The notes under the pieces were generated by a model that was not told the origin of the DNA, made no database searches, and saw only the letters and a list, made by a program, of their open reading frames with translations. The translations under genes were made by a program, and so were the position numbers. This document shows positions 20,800 to 31,340 of a DNA stretch of 64,000 nucleotides, piece after piece; position 1 is the stretch's first letter; the number at the start of each line of letters is the position of its first letter. Where the stretch lies: assembly GCA_039105265.1 (NCBI GenBank), contig JAPFFF010000034.1, positions 248,001 to 312,000 of the forward strand, in the 5' to 3' direction. The DNA is from Tritrichomonas musculus. Its lineage: Eukaryota > Parabasalia > Tritrichomonadida > Tritrichomonadidae.

Positions 20800-23664
20800 A
20801 TGAATAATAATAGCGGAGCTCCAGCAATAATAATTAAAAAGAACGAACTAATTGGGAAATGGATAAAAGGAACAATAAAAGAAGATTTAACAGATGATGA
20901 TAATTATGCTCACATATTAAAAGACTATCTTACAAATTGGAGAGTTGTTAAGAAAGATGGAACCATATTAAACGTAGGAACAACTGCAGCATTTGATCCT
21001 AGCAGTTCAGGTACATTCACACAAGATGGAAATAAATATGAACAAGCTAGAATGTATGTTGATGCACCAAGCGGATTAAAAGAAGAAGACGGATTATATG
21101 TTTATGCCGATTTAAATATTAATGGAAACATAACAGAATTAAAATGGGATTGTCATCCTGAACACTGTATTAATTCTGGAGTCATGCACACTTATGGATC
21201 AAATCCTTGTCTAGAATCATTTAATTATCAGCGAGAAAAAAGACATTCCATAAAAATCATTGAAGGATTTAACCATAAGAGCATTCGAATATACATGGAA
21301 AAAGAATTATTTGAATTTGATGTAAAAGTTAATCCATTTAACATAATCTTACAAGAACAATTTTATGAAGTAGAGCCAGATCCAAGAAACTGTTCAACTA
21401 TATCAACAGATTTAAATATTTATTCATCAAAGATTATATGGGCTGATAATATCATGACGATGAGAAGAGACTTAAATGTTGTTGGAGGAATTACTGACAT
21501 ATTGCAATATGATTATGCTTTGTTAAAACAGACAGTTGATAATCTAGCTGAGCAAATGAGAATTCAAGCCATGTATAATGAATATACTGATAGTATTAAA
21601 CAAGGTATATCAGTTGCAAATACGATTTTAAATATTCTAGCTTCAGTAGTATCGATTGCAGGGGTACTCTCAACATTAAATATGTCCAATAACTCAGTAA
21701 ATATTAATACATATCAAACAACACCATTCCCTGGGCCAGGAGGAAATGGTGGAGGAGGTGGAGGTGGAGGTGGTGGTTATCCAGGTGATGGAGGTAGTGG
21801 CTTTCAAGGTAAGTTTTTGGTGAATGTTGATTTGAAGGCTGATAAGATGACTATGGAAAGATTTTTGCCAACTACAACAACTGTTCAAATACCTGTGGCT
21901 GGAGCTATTTCAACATTTTCAGCAACACAGGTTGTCCTTTCGACAACACATGCATTAACTCAGTTGGGAAATGCTATTGCTACACTTGGTTCGAATGTAT
22001 TAAATTTCTTTAGGAATAGACCAGATACGAATGGAACTGAAACATTAAATATTAATTCATCCTCGATTACAATAACTGATAATGATACTGATAATGCAAC
22101 TAATACTATCACAACCACTGAACAATCATTAGTGAGAACTCATAGAGAAGTTCAGCCACAGGTTGTTACAGATGAAACAGATGAGATTCGAACAGATATA
22201 ACTGTACCACAGACTACAATGACAAATACAGCTTCAACTACGATTGCACTTAGGAATCAAGTTCCTGTTATTGATATTGCTGGAACTCAGTATACCTTAG
22301 AAGACATAGCAGATTTGACAAGAGAAGAACGAAATGCATTAGTTGCTAATCATCCTGATATCTTACGTATCCAATATCATGGAAGAGAGTGGTTTAATGT
22401 GTATGATTTGTTTTATAATGACCAACTCATTATCCATAATAATGTATTTCAACGAAGGACTCTAATAAGACCAGCTGATATTGAGATGACAGATAGAATA
22501 CATAGAGCTACTGATAATAATTGGTCAATAGAATGGGAAGGAACAACATACACAGCGAGAGATATTGAACAATTATCGATGCAAGATAGACTAAATTTAC
22601 CATTTGTGCAAAATGGAGATATTGGTTTAGAACCTTACTTGAATGACCAAACAATGGAAGCATGGATAAATATTATTGACCATAGAGGAGAGACTATTGA
22701 CCCAATTGTTGCTACTATTGATTATTCTGCTCCAACAACAGCAAATATTAGTGGAGGTCAAGTACGATTTGTTGGAATAAATTCACATATAGAAGTCAAT
22801 GCAAATGGAGTTAGATATCAACATTATGACCTTGTTGCCACAACAGATACTTGGACAGTACCAGGAACAACACCAGCAATAACAGCAAGAATGATAGAAC
22901 AAATGAGTGATGAACAAAGAGGAGAACTAATGGATAATATTTATTCTCATGGTAATCTTTTAGCTTTTAATGACACATTAGATGAAACAACTGGTGAAGA
23001 AATAACACAAGTACTATATAATGGAAATGTAGTTGCTACAATAGATAGAAGAAGACTACATGTAATTAATATTGTGAATGGAGTGATAGAAATGTACCAA
23101 CAAGATGGTGTTATAAGTGCAACTACCCAGGTTATTATGGGAGCAGTAGGTTATGTTGCTAGAAGGTTCTTACATGGTCAATGGCAGTTTGTTAGACATC
23201 ATCCTGGTGATGCAGCAGCTATAGCAGGGGTAGCAGCAGAAGTATATGTAGCAAATAGAATAGGATTATTTAATATTCCAAGTTGGTTCCGTCGTAATGA
23301 TAACCCAGAAACATTAGCAGAGGAAGATGTATTAGAAAAGATTCTTGCATGGGCATATCATGAAGAAACAGATGATGAACCTGAACTTGAAATAACAATG
23401 AAGGATGCTGATAAGATGATGGTTTCATTTGATACATGTATTAATATTGCAAAGACATATCGCGATACTTTAAAGGGTACAATAGCATTCATGTGCGAGA
23501 AAATCAAAGAGCTTGAAAATAAGCATCCATTAGAAGATATAGATATGACTGCTTATATTACTAAAGCAGAAGTGAAGGAAATGATAGACCAGAAGGATGC
23601 ATATATTGATACTCTTGAGAAAAGACTTGCTACATTAGAGAAGAAGTGCGCAAATATAGAGTAG
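20800..23664 (+). CDS. Very long Polinton structural-type protein (954 aa)
   Basis: 954 residues, unknown. It contains a beta-rich N-terminal part with a block EQFYEVEPDP...ADNIMTMRRDLNVV (about residues 185-230) that is matched in the protein at 23692. A hydrophobic helix (ISVANTILNILASVVSIAG) and a long glycine run near residue 315 follow. The middle holds repeats of the form RARDIEQLSMQDR / DIADLTREERN. The end is coiled-coil (ITKAEVKEMIDQKDAYIDTL). The region EDVLEKILAWAYHEE is echoed in the protein at 25556. Probably a fibre-like or surface protein. The frame looks whole. Confidence 0.6.
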   Translation: MNNNSGAPAIIIKKNELIGKWIKGTIKEDLTDDDNYAHILKDYLTNWRVVKKDGTILNVGTTAAFDPSSSGTFTQDGNKYEQARMYVDAPSGLKEEDGLYVYADLNINGNITELKWDCHPEHCINSGVMHTYGSNPCLESFNYQREKRHSIKIIEGFNHKSIRIYMEKELFEFDVKVNPFNIILQEQFYEVEPDPRNCSTISTDLNIYSSKIIWADNIMTMRRDLNVVGGITDILQYDYALLKQTVDNLAEQMRIQAMYNEYTDSIKQGISVANTILNILASVVSIAGVLSTLNMSNNSVNINTYQTTPFPGPGGNGGGGGGGGGGYPGDGGSGFQGKFLVNVDLKADKMTMERFLPTTTTVQIPVAGAISTFSATQVVLSTTHALTQLGNAIATLGSNVLNFFRNRPDTNGTETLNINSSSITITDNDTDNATNTITTTEQSLVRTHREVQPQVVTDETDEIRTDITVPQTTMTNTASTTIALRNQVPVIDIAGTQYTLEDIADLTREERNALVANHPDILRIQYHGREWFNVYDLFYNDQLIIHNNVFQRRTLIRPADIEMTDRIHRATDNNWSIEWEGTTYTARDIEQLSMQDRLNLPFVQNGDIGLEPYLNDQTMEAWINIIDHRGETIDPIVATIDYSAPTTANISGGQVRFVGINSHIEVNANGVRYQHYDLVATTDTWTVPGTTPAITARMIEQMSDEQRGELMDNIYSHGNLLAFNDTLDETTGEEITQVLYNGNVVATIDRRRLHVINIVNGVIEMYQQDGVISATTQVIMGAVGYVARRFLHGQWQFVRHHPGDAAAIAGVAAEVYVANRIGLFNIPSWFRRNDNPETLAEEDVLEKILAWAYHEETDDEPELEITMKDADKMMVSFDTCINIAKTYRDTLKGTIAFMCEKIKELENKHPLEDIDMTAYITKAEVKEMIDQKDAYIDTLEKRLATLEKKCANIE

Positions 23665-23691
23665 AATAGAGAATTATTTTTTTGGACTTAA

Positions 23692-25578
23692 ATGGACGAG
23701 ACGACAACAAAATTCATTGGAGACATACAATTTAAGGTAGGAGATGCTACTAGGAAAGCAAGTGAATTATTAACGCTGAGTGATTTGGATGGATATGTAC
23801 AAGGAGGAAGCTGGTTTGAAGAAGTAGAAGGTTATCCTGAATATGAAATCAAAAATGAGAACATAACAGCCTATAAAGATGAATCACTGTCGATGGCTAA
23901 CTACAACATCCTGAAAATTAATATGTCAAATAACGTACTAAATAAGATAATAGCTGCTCCTGACGTAACTGTCGTATTCAAATTCATACTTAGGAAAGAA
24001 GTGATATACGATTATGAAGGCAATCTAGTGAAAGAATTTACTGCATACGTTGAAAATCATCCAGCAAAAGGTCCGTGTATTACATGTTGTACTGATCTTA
24101 AATGTATGGTCACGCATTGGACTACATTCGGCCCTGAGTTCTTTATAGCATTTGATACTAGACTCGGTGTGAATCCATATTCATTATACATGAATGGGGA
24201 GCTATCGATACAGTACTTACTAAAGCAAGACTCGATGGTTGCGAAGAAGCCAGTAGTCAAGTGTGATGTAATAGATGCTCGTAATGCTCTTCAGTTGTAT
24301 GAATCAGATGTTCATTACTTTTATAAACCAAGTGTCGTAACTACAGTGAATGTCGACTCAGTTGATTACTACAAGATGATATATCGAATTCCAAATGATT
24401 ATACAATACCCATTAACCTTAATTTTACAATTACTGAACACTGTTTTGGTAATAGATGGAGCCTAATATGGGATGGAACAAAATGGGTTGGAGAGAACAT
24501 GCAAGGACGTAGCAATGGGAAAATAGAGAGCAGTAAGCAATATCTTCGTGTAAACAAAAATAATTATGGAGCAAGTGGATGCTATGTCAGATGCAAACGT
24601 AGTGAATGGAATAAGATGTTGTTGGATGATACTAATGAAAATTTCATGAAAGTGATGTTCGCCAAAGGCACTACAAAGTTGTTGTTCAAAGATGGTACAG
24701 AGGCAAATGGTTCTGCACATAGCATAGAAATAGATAGATGTGATTCAACAGTAGAGATATATACTAAAGAAGGATACGATTATTTACCGCTACAATTACA
24801 GATCCAAAACAGTAATAAAGAAGAGGTAGAGTCATTGTTGAACCGTATAGACAAAATTGTTTACGATATGTCACTTGATGGAGCGAGTAACAGGCTTACT
24901 TTTAGATGGGATGAACTACATAAGAACGAACATTATGGGTACGACATAGATTTAATTGCTGAATTAGATAGTATTGAAAAAATTAACTATTATTGGTCCA
25001 GCAGTAACATTAACATCGCGACTAGAGATATCGAACTCTATTTACGTCAACAGTACACAGATCCTATAGAAGAAGTTAACTGGGATCCAACAACAAATGC
25101 TTTTAAGTACATTATTCAACAGCAATTTTATGAGATTACTCCAAGACCAGATGCAGCTACAACTTTGTATACGGACTTCAATATTACTTCTTCGAAGATA
25201 ATTACAGCTGATAACATTATGACTATGCGATCAGATCTAAACATGGTTACAAATACTGTTGATGTGGTTTCTTATGACGTGAAAGATATAAAGAACAATG
25301 TAGAGACATTGAACTCAGAGATGGCAGAACAAGCAGCGAAGACAAAATATTTACAAAAAGAAGTGGATAAGGTAGATATGAAAGCTAACATAGGTATTGC
25401 TTTAGGTGCTGTTGGTTGTGTATTAGGTGCTACTGGTATAGGTGTTGCTGGTAAAGCATTATCATTTGCATCTAAAGCAGCACAAACTGGGGGTAGGGAA
25501 TTAATAAATACTGTAACCAAGGTGTCTGATGTTGGTACAAATGTTGTAGAAGACATTGCTGGTAAGCTCACTACCTGA
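23692..25578 (+). CDS. Long Polinton structural-type protein (628 aa), related to 20800 and 18490 products
   Basis: 628 residues. WSLIWDGTKWVG at about residue 258 matches the C-terminal block of the 18490 product. QQFYEITPRPDAA...ADNIMTMRSDLNMV matches the 20800 product. The end is a glycine/alanine-rich hydrophobic helix (IALGAVGCVLGATGIGVAG), like the one in the 20800 product. The starts sit in TTAAATG. This and the next frame together look like a related copy of the 20800 gene, with about one break in the region. Confidence 0.5.
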   Translation: MDETTTKFIGDIQFKVGDATRKASELLTLSDLDGYVQGGSWFEEVEGYPEYEIKNENITAYKDESLSMANYNILKINMSNNVLNKIIAAPDVTVVFKFILRKEVIYDYEGNLVKEFTAYVENHPAKGPCITCCTDLKCMVTHWTTFGPEFFIAFDTRLGVNPYSLYMNGELSIQYLLKQDSMVAKKPVVKCDVIDARNALQLYESDVHYFYKPSVVTTVNVDSVDYYKMIYRIPNDYTIPINLNFTITEHCFGNRWSLIWDGTKWVGENMQGRSNGKIESSKQYLRVNKNNYGASGCYVRCKRSEWNKMLLDDTNENFMKVMFAKGTTKLLFKDGTEANGSAHSIEIDRCDSTVEIYTKEGYDYLPLQLQIQNSNKEEVESLLNRIDKIVYDMSLDGASNRLTFRWDELHKNEHYGYDIDLIAELDSIEKINYYWSSSNINIATRDIELYLRQQYTDPIEEVNWDPTTNAFKYIIQQQFYEITPRPDAATTLYTDFNITSSKIITADNIMTMRSDLNMVTNTVDVVSYDVKDIKNNVETLNSEMAEQAAKTKYLQKEVDKVDMKANIGIALGAVGCVLGATGIGVAGKALSFASKAAQTGGRELINTVTKVSDVGTNVVEDIAGKLTT

Positions 25579-27757
25579 TATTGGAGCTGATGTATTCTTT
25601 GGTGATATGGTATCTATTCCAGTTAGTAGAATGATGCGTTCGTTATCTAACAAAGATAAACTAAATAATATTATAGCTTGGTGCGATGAGGAGTATGTAC
25701 CTGTTAATGAAATAAACTTTACTGATGAACTTGATGATCCGTCCAAAGTAGCCATGACATTAACATCAACAATGGATATGTGTAAGAGATTCGGTCATAC
25801 GATGAAACCAATGATAAAAACATTAGCGACTACTGTAGAGAAGAGTGTGTCATCAACAGATTTGGTTAGAGATGACATAATAGATGTTGTTGGTAAATAT
25901 GTCAATGGCGAGGTCCATTTGGAGGCTGAAGATGTTATCACAGATGGAACAATCAAAGCACGATTTTTGGTGCAAAAAGTTAGTGAAAACAATGATGTTG
26001 ATTATGAAGAGAATATAGTTACTATTAATATTATTGGTGGAACAATTAATTACCAAGGAACAACTGATTTTCCTAGCTGCACTATGAATGACAAAACATT
26101 TGTTATATCAAACCCAAATAAACATAGGGTTGGTGGAATACAGATAAAAGAAAATACTGCAAAAAGAAGAATGGAATTTACCACAAATGATTTAGCATAT
26201 ACTTGTGATATAGATGCTTTACATAAGAAGATAGATACATTACATGAGCAGATAGAAAAGAATGATACAGCTCTAGCTACTACATTAAATGAATTCCCAA
26301 CTGTTGATGAAGTAAATGAAGCATTAGATGAATTAAAAAATAATATGGTTAATATGGATAACCTGTATACAAAAGAAGAAGCGGATGCAAAATATGCTTT
26401 GAAAAGTGAGATTCCTGAAATCCCTGATGATTATGCGACAATCGACGATCTGGATCGATATGCTTTGAAGAAAGACGTCTCCAAATATAGAGAGAAAAAT
26501 GATTTGATATATATAGATGCTGTCGATGTGCCTTTTGAAAATGTCCGAGATAGTGAAGGAAGGTGGGAAGCCAAAATAAAAATAACTAGGGGAACTCATC
26601 TTGTTGGAACGATTACTGATGCTGACGTGGTCAAGAATTTTGATTTTCTGTTTGATTATGATGAAAATGTCCCTGAGAATTCCGATATATATATCAATAT
26701 AGAAATTGATGGAACAACTTATTACGTAAATTATTATCCAAATGAGAGCAATGATTGGTGCTTTTTTATTGAAAGCGAAACAGGAGCATTAGATACCAAA
26801 TTAAAACTAGCGGAAAAAATAATTAAACAAGATGAAATAGTTTTGAAAACAGATAATCGAATCGATTTAGAGAAAACTTTTGAGAATGCTTTAGTTGAAT
26901 TCATCAAAAATGATAGATACAAGAATATTTCTGATAATCCAAAAACATATATTGGTTATTTCTATTTTGTTAATGGAGAATTTGAACTCAGATTTAAATT
27001 TATTCCAAGAAATTATGAAGACAAATATATGATTTTACAATATGATTCTGTTGATGGTGAATTTTGTATTGTATTGCTATTGAACATTTATTCAAACTCT
27101 GGAACATTCGTCATATTTTCAAAAGTAGGAGAATTTAAATATAGAATCGTGAAAGATTTAACCATTGAAACTGTTTATGATGAAAAATATAGAAATAATG
27201 TTTCAAAAGTTTATTGTACCTTTGATGGTTTTGTAAATATTAGTTCGTCTGTTGATGATTATATGGAAGACATAAATGGTTATTCTGATATTAAATATTT
27301 CAAAGTTGTTAGATCAAATGACAAATATCCTGTTGATGATGTCCTTGGATTATTCATGGACTTCTTTGTTTCATTCAAGAATCATAAAGATGAAGAAAAT
27401 GAATGGAAAATAATTTATTCTGGCTTTGTTGATTGTGATCTTCAATGGATTGATGAATTAACCGGAATTGTTTATGATTCAAACAAAAATATTTTAAATA
27501 TTAGTACCGAGTTCGATTCTGATGCATATGAATTGTTAATAATATTTAAAGAGAAGAGTGGTGAAAAACATTTTGTGAGAATTCTCCTCGAATCAAAGAT
27601 TGCTTTACTCGATGAAATATATGGATCAAAGAAAGTAAAAGTTGTTCAATATCAAGCTACAGATTATAAATATGACTTTAATGTAAGAATGAATTTAGAT
27701 CAATATCTAGATAGACAGATTTACATTAAACAATTGAAATGGAATGTGTATCAATAA
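25556..27757 (+). CDS. Long Polinton structural-type protein (about 730 aa)
   Basis: Open frame of about 730 codons; the true start is not determined. The beginning (KLNNIIAWCDEEYVPV, MDMCKRFGHTMKP) resembles the end of the 20800 product. A coiled coil follows (DALHKKIDTLHEQIEKND). After it come at least two beta-rich domains with Tyr/Asp-rich strands such as IEIDGTTYYVNYYPN and RFKFIPRNYEDKYM, which suggest tandem fibre-head modules. It is the last recognisable gene of the element. Confidence 0.5.
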   Translation: MLVSSLPDIGADVFFGDMVSIPVSRMMRSLSNKDKLNNIIAWCDEEYVPVNEINFTDELDDPSKVAMTLTSTMDMCKRFGHTMKPMIKTLATTVEKSVSSTDLVRDDIIDVVGKYVNGEVHLEAEDVITDGTIKARFLVQKVSENNDVDYEENIVTINIIGGTINYQGTTDFPSCTMNDKTFVISNPNKHRVGGIQIKENTAKRRMEFTTNDLAYTCDIDALHKKIDTLHEQIEKNDTALATTLNEFPTVDEVNEALDELKNNMVNMDNLYTKEEADAKYALKSEIPEIPDDYATIDDLDRYALKKDVSKYREKNDLIYIDAVDVPFENVRDSEGRWEAKIKITRGTHLVGTITDADVVKNFDFLFDYDENVPENSDIYINIEIDGTTYYVNYYPNESNDWCFFIESETGALDTKLKLAEKIIKQDEIVLKTDNRIDLEKTFENALVEFIKNDRYKNISDNPKTYIGYFYFVNGEFELRFKFIPRNYEDKYMILQYDSVDGEFCIVLLLNIYSNSGTFVIFSKVGEFKYRIVKDLTIETVYDEKYRNNVSKVYCTFDGFVNISSSVDDYMEDINGYSDIKYFKVVRSNDKYPVDDVLGLFMDFFVSFKNHKDEENEWKIIYSGFVDCDLQWIDELTGIVYDSNKNILNISTEFDSDAYELLIIFKEKSGEKHFVRILLESKIALLDEIYGSKKVKVVQYQATDYKYDFNVRMNLDQYLDRQIYIKQLKWNVYQ

Positions 27758-28100
27758 ATGTTCTATCTCAATATTTTTTCGGGTGTAGAATTCAAAAAAC
27801 ACCATTAGAAAGCTCAAAAACTACTCCATACCTTGGAAATGACATTGGCAGAATATTGAAAGTAGAGAGTGTGTACTTACGATAGGTTTTCAGAGGGTAT
27901 TTGGCCGGGTAGCGAGGCCCAAGCGAAGGCGTACCTGAGCTTGGTGGCGAGCAGTGTAGGCGGTGGCGAAGTATGAGACACCGCCTATACTATACTACTT
28001 CTTATAATTTCTATAGATATTTTGTTTAATTGCATTTGCATGTTTCATTTGAGTAATAGAGAAAAGAATGTACTGATTCTTTTAGTTTCAAGAGAATCTT
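27758..28100. other. GC-rich tail after the last Polinton gene, with hairpin
   Basis: 27890-27990 is much richer in G and C than its surroundings. It holds a hairpin: TAGGCGGTG at 27957-27965 pairs with CACCGCCTA at 27979-27987 around a 13-base loop. It may belong to the right end of the Polinton, or be a terminator, but no partner copy on the left side was found. Confidence 0.45.
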
Positions 28101-29440
28101 ATCTCATCTTCAGTTGCGTTTTGGTTTTAATAATTTTCTATAATTGTTTTTATTTAGGAAGCATGCTTTAATACCTTTTGAGTAACACTTGTGAATTTTT
28201 TAAGAAAATTTGAAAAACACAAAAAAGAACATTTACTCTGGAAAACTTAATTATGTTTGGAGCATGAACCAACTCCACAAATACACCAGAGTCAAAAATG
28301 AGAGTAAATGGTATATATTGCTTAAAGGCGTTTGATTTCCAGAGAGCATCATTCGTAAAAAATTAATTTTGCTTTTAAACTGTTGACTCTGAATACATAA
28401 ATTACGTCTCATCAAATAATTCAATTCTTTTGTTATTTACAAACTATTGTCATCGAATTCTTCAATTGAAAAGCATCGTAATAGTTTCCCTACCCAAATA
28501 CATAAACCTGAATTTGAGCCAATGAATTCAAGAATGTACATATTACAAAAATACCTTTTTCTGAGTACAACTTTTATTATTCATATTTTAATCAGCCTGT
28601 TTACTTTTTTCCATTTTGGAATAATAATTCTGTTTACTGTTTAACCCTATAGTTTCTTTGGCCCTATGAAAATTCCCCAACAAGAAATTATAAAACCATT
28701 TAAACAACACCAAAAACAAACTAAGTTAAACAATGAATCATATACAGCATTAAACTCTCTCACTGTTAAGAGGAAGACTTCCTTCAATAAGAGCAGAAAT
28801 TATCGATGGGTGTGTTTGACTCAATGATGCCTTTTCCTATGCAGAATTTGCAGTATTATGCTAATGATTTTGACATCTTTATTATATCGCCCAAAATATA
28901 CTTAATCCATAAAAAATTCAATATTTCGAAAAAAAAGTCTATTCATATGTGTACAAGGTCCGTTTACAATTAATGCGAAAATTTTATTTTTAAAATTTAA
29001 TAGGAAAAAGTGTAAAATTGTTTTAAGATAGAATTATTATGATGATGTAGATCATATATAGCTTTTATTTTTTATCGTTTTATCTTTCTATCATTAATTT
29101 TTCAGAACTGAAATATTATTGATCATTTGTTTAATATGAGGATATTTCAATTTATTTTTTTAATATATATATTTCATATTATATAAATTTTATTTTATGA
29201 GTTGTTTTATGTATATTAAAGGAACAAGATAATATATTCATGAATGAAGTATTTTTTATTTATTAAAACAATATCTTGGTATTTCCCAAATATTTATATT
29301 ATATTTTTATATTTTTATATTTTTATTTTTTTCATATTATTTAATATACGCATAATTATTATATTAAATTATTATTCGGTATTTTTAGAGAAATACTTAA
29401 AAATTTGGATTTTTTTATAAATAAATTTAATTATCATGTC
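28101..29440. other. Spacer with faint coding debris
   Basis: No intact gene. A minus-strand stretch near 28200-28350 reads openly (NDALWKSNAFKQYIPFTLIF) but matches no family I recognise. The words tttggccctat near 28660 and atagggccaaat near 5675 form a short inverted match on either side of the Polinton, without a matching target duplication. The remainder is AT-rich. Confidence 0.35.
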
Positions 29441-29449
29441 TATTCCTCC

Positions 29450-30030
29450 TCTTACTGACATCCATAAATTTGAGAGAGCGAAATTTACTGAATATTTTAT
29501 AAATCAAATATACAACCAAAGGCCACATTTTATTTTTTTGGGATGAAAGTCTAGTTGAATGTGACACAATGGGAGATCAGAAGATTACCCTCCAGAATCA
29601 TTTTACCAAAAGGAGTCACATCCTACCTCTATAATGACCTGGGGGCAATTGGTCCTTATGGCTATCGTTAATTCTGAATATTATTGCTCACAATTGACTA
29701 GTAATTGAATATTTTCAAATTTATATCATTATTTTAATACAAATTGGTTGTGACAGGAAGACAACTTTTCACCATGCCATTCAATTTTCACTCAAGCTTT
29801 ATAAAATTTTCTGGCCTGATCGATCACCTGAGTTATCACCTATCGAGCAGGTCTGGGACTATATGAAGAATGATATATCAGGAATCAAATTTGAAAGTAA
29901 AGATCAATTATTTTATTCCTTTGATCGTTAATAGAATAATATCCCTGCCGAAAAAATACATAATATCTACAAGAGCTTTTTAGCAAGAGGCATTGTATAC
30001 CATAATATAAATTTTAACTCGTTAAGCGTT
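29450..30030 (+). pseudogene. Tc1/mariner-type transposase, decayed
   Basis: Degenerate DDE transposase of the Tc1/IS630 group. The first recognisable part near 29545 reads WDESLVECDTMGD, like the catalytic strand in this family, followed in shifted frames by PESFYQKESHPTSIMTWG. The C-terminal catalytic part near 29820 reads FWPDRSPELSPIEQVWDYMK, the well-known W.PDxSPDLxPIExVW signature. At least two frame changes and several stops separate the parts. No terminal repeats were found. Confidence 0.8.
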
Positions 30031-30749
30031 TATTGGAAAGAAGTAAAAGTTGTTCATAACCAGTATAGAACAAATATTTTTTTTTTTTTTCATTAATGAA
30101 AAACATGATTGCGAAATGGACAGATTTGCCCGGATCGGGCATAAAAGTGACAAATGACACTTTTGTCTCTTGGACAATTTACTGGTCAAAGATGTGGCAC
30201 TCGTGAATTTTACTTCCTCCTGATTTCAAAAAAGAATTTTATGGCAAGGCAATTTTCTTTTTCCTATTTATTTCAGCATTTTTTTAAAATAGGAGAATTC
30301 GTTTAAATAAATATGGATATGAAATAAATAATTTTCAATTCAAATCATTCAGTTCCTGATTTTGACTTAAAAAATAGAGAATCTATTGTAATATAATGAT
30401 TTTCTTTTATTAAATCAAATAGACAAAAATTTTATCATAAAAATGAAACTTCATATCAAAAAGTTATAATTTTGATTAAATACATTTCCAAATTATTAGA
30501 TATTAATGAAGATATTATAGCATTTTTATTATATAAATTCACTTTTTCTATGAGATCTCAGAAATATTTGTTTTAACATAAGTGATGCATAAAAACTCTG
30601 AAATGAACATATCCATTATTAAATTGAATAACGAATATACAACATCAATTAATCACTTATTATTATTTAGTCATAGGATATATTATATAAAGAATATTGA
30701 TTCAAAAAAAGTATCTGAAAAATAAAATTTTCATGAAAAAAATGTTCTG
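30031..30749. other. AT-rich spacer
   Basis: No gene recognised. A short GC-richer palindrome (gcccggatcgggc) lies near 30128, and aaagtgacaaatgacactttt near 30145 is a small inverted repeat. Confidence 0.4.
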
Positions 30750-31190
30750 AACATCATTTCATCTATAAAAAACTCATCACTTTTATCAAATTCAACGCAA
30801 TCATCATTAAATGTATTAAATTTATTTGTGAAATAATTCAATGCATATTCAGTCATTTCATTGTTCAAAAAATTGAACAATAAAATGCACTTTTTTGAAA
30901 GAAATCAGGGAACAAAGATTCAACCAAATGATTTATTTCATGATTTCTCTGATATTTTGCTATATAAATATACCTTTTACCAACAGTTGCATTGTTCAAA
31001 ATCAAGTATTAAAAATTTGGACTGAGTTGCATCCAATTGAAAATTTCACTAAATCCAGCTTTTAGAAATATCTTTTTTGATTCTGGAAAATTGATTCATT
31101 AATCTCTGAATCAAGTTCCATATTATTCTTTGAAATGATTCCCTGAAATGCATCAATGTTTTCCGCTTTAATTGCATATCATAATAGAAT
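30750..31190 (-). pseudogene. Ankyrin/DUF3447 protein remnant
   Basis: On the minus strand, DAFQGIISKNNMELDSEINESIF near 31100-31160 is split below only by my length limit: it starts DAFQGIISKNN and ends DSEINESIF. This is the start of the DUF3447 block that introduces trichomonad ankyrin proteins. Later pieces (SVQIF, and NAFNDD-like acidic words near 30800) continue the pattern but with many stops. Host gene fossil, no longer coding. Confidence 0.6.
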
Positions 31191-31328
31191 ATTTATATAC
31201 GAAAAAACTTTTTTGTTAATGAGAATACAGTTTTTTTTCTTTGATAAGATAAACATCTTTGATATATTTTCCCATTTTCAAAAGATTTTTTTTTTTTTTT
31301 TCCAAAATTTTGCCGTTAAAATTTGATT

Positions 31329-31335
31329 TCATTTT
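31329..31335 (+). promoter_or_regulatory. Initiator TCATTTT
   Basis: Matches the trichomonad initiator (TCA+1 followed by pyrimidine/AT). It ends 5 bases before the ATG at 31341, giving a very short leader as is usual in these organisms. Confidence 0.6.
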
Positions 31336-31340
31336 ATATT

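Larger units (their letters stand above)
5843..27757. mobile_element. Polinton (Maverick) virus-like element, incomplete
   Basis: Large self-synthesising DNA element of the Polinton/Maverick family. Diagnostic parts are an FtsK/HerA-type packaging ATPase (6150-7007), a double-jelly-roll-type major capsid protein (8194-9768), protein-primed family B DNA polymerase (14227-17379, minus) and a candidate minor capsid protein (17751-18401, minus). Passenger nucleases of HNH and GIY-YIG type are also present. The limits given are those of recognisable genes. I found no convincing terminal inverted repeats, target duplication, integrase or capsid protease, so the copy looks incomplete. It is broken at about two or three points within the readable genes. 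Most long frames remain open, so it looks fairly young. It lies between a broken BspA-like gene on the left and transposon debris on the right. Confidence 0.85.

Noticed and set aside
28447-28644. 65-codon frame with a hydrophobic end
   Set aside because: Composition fits chance translation of T-rich DNA; no homologue pattern.
5660-28680. atagggccaaa (about 5675) and tttggccctat (about 28660) as Polinton terminal repeats
   Set aside because: Only about 11-15 matching bases and no matching 6-bp target duplication, so I do not use them as the element's ends.
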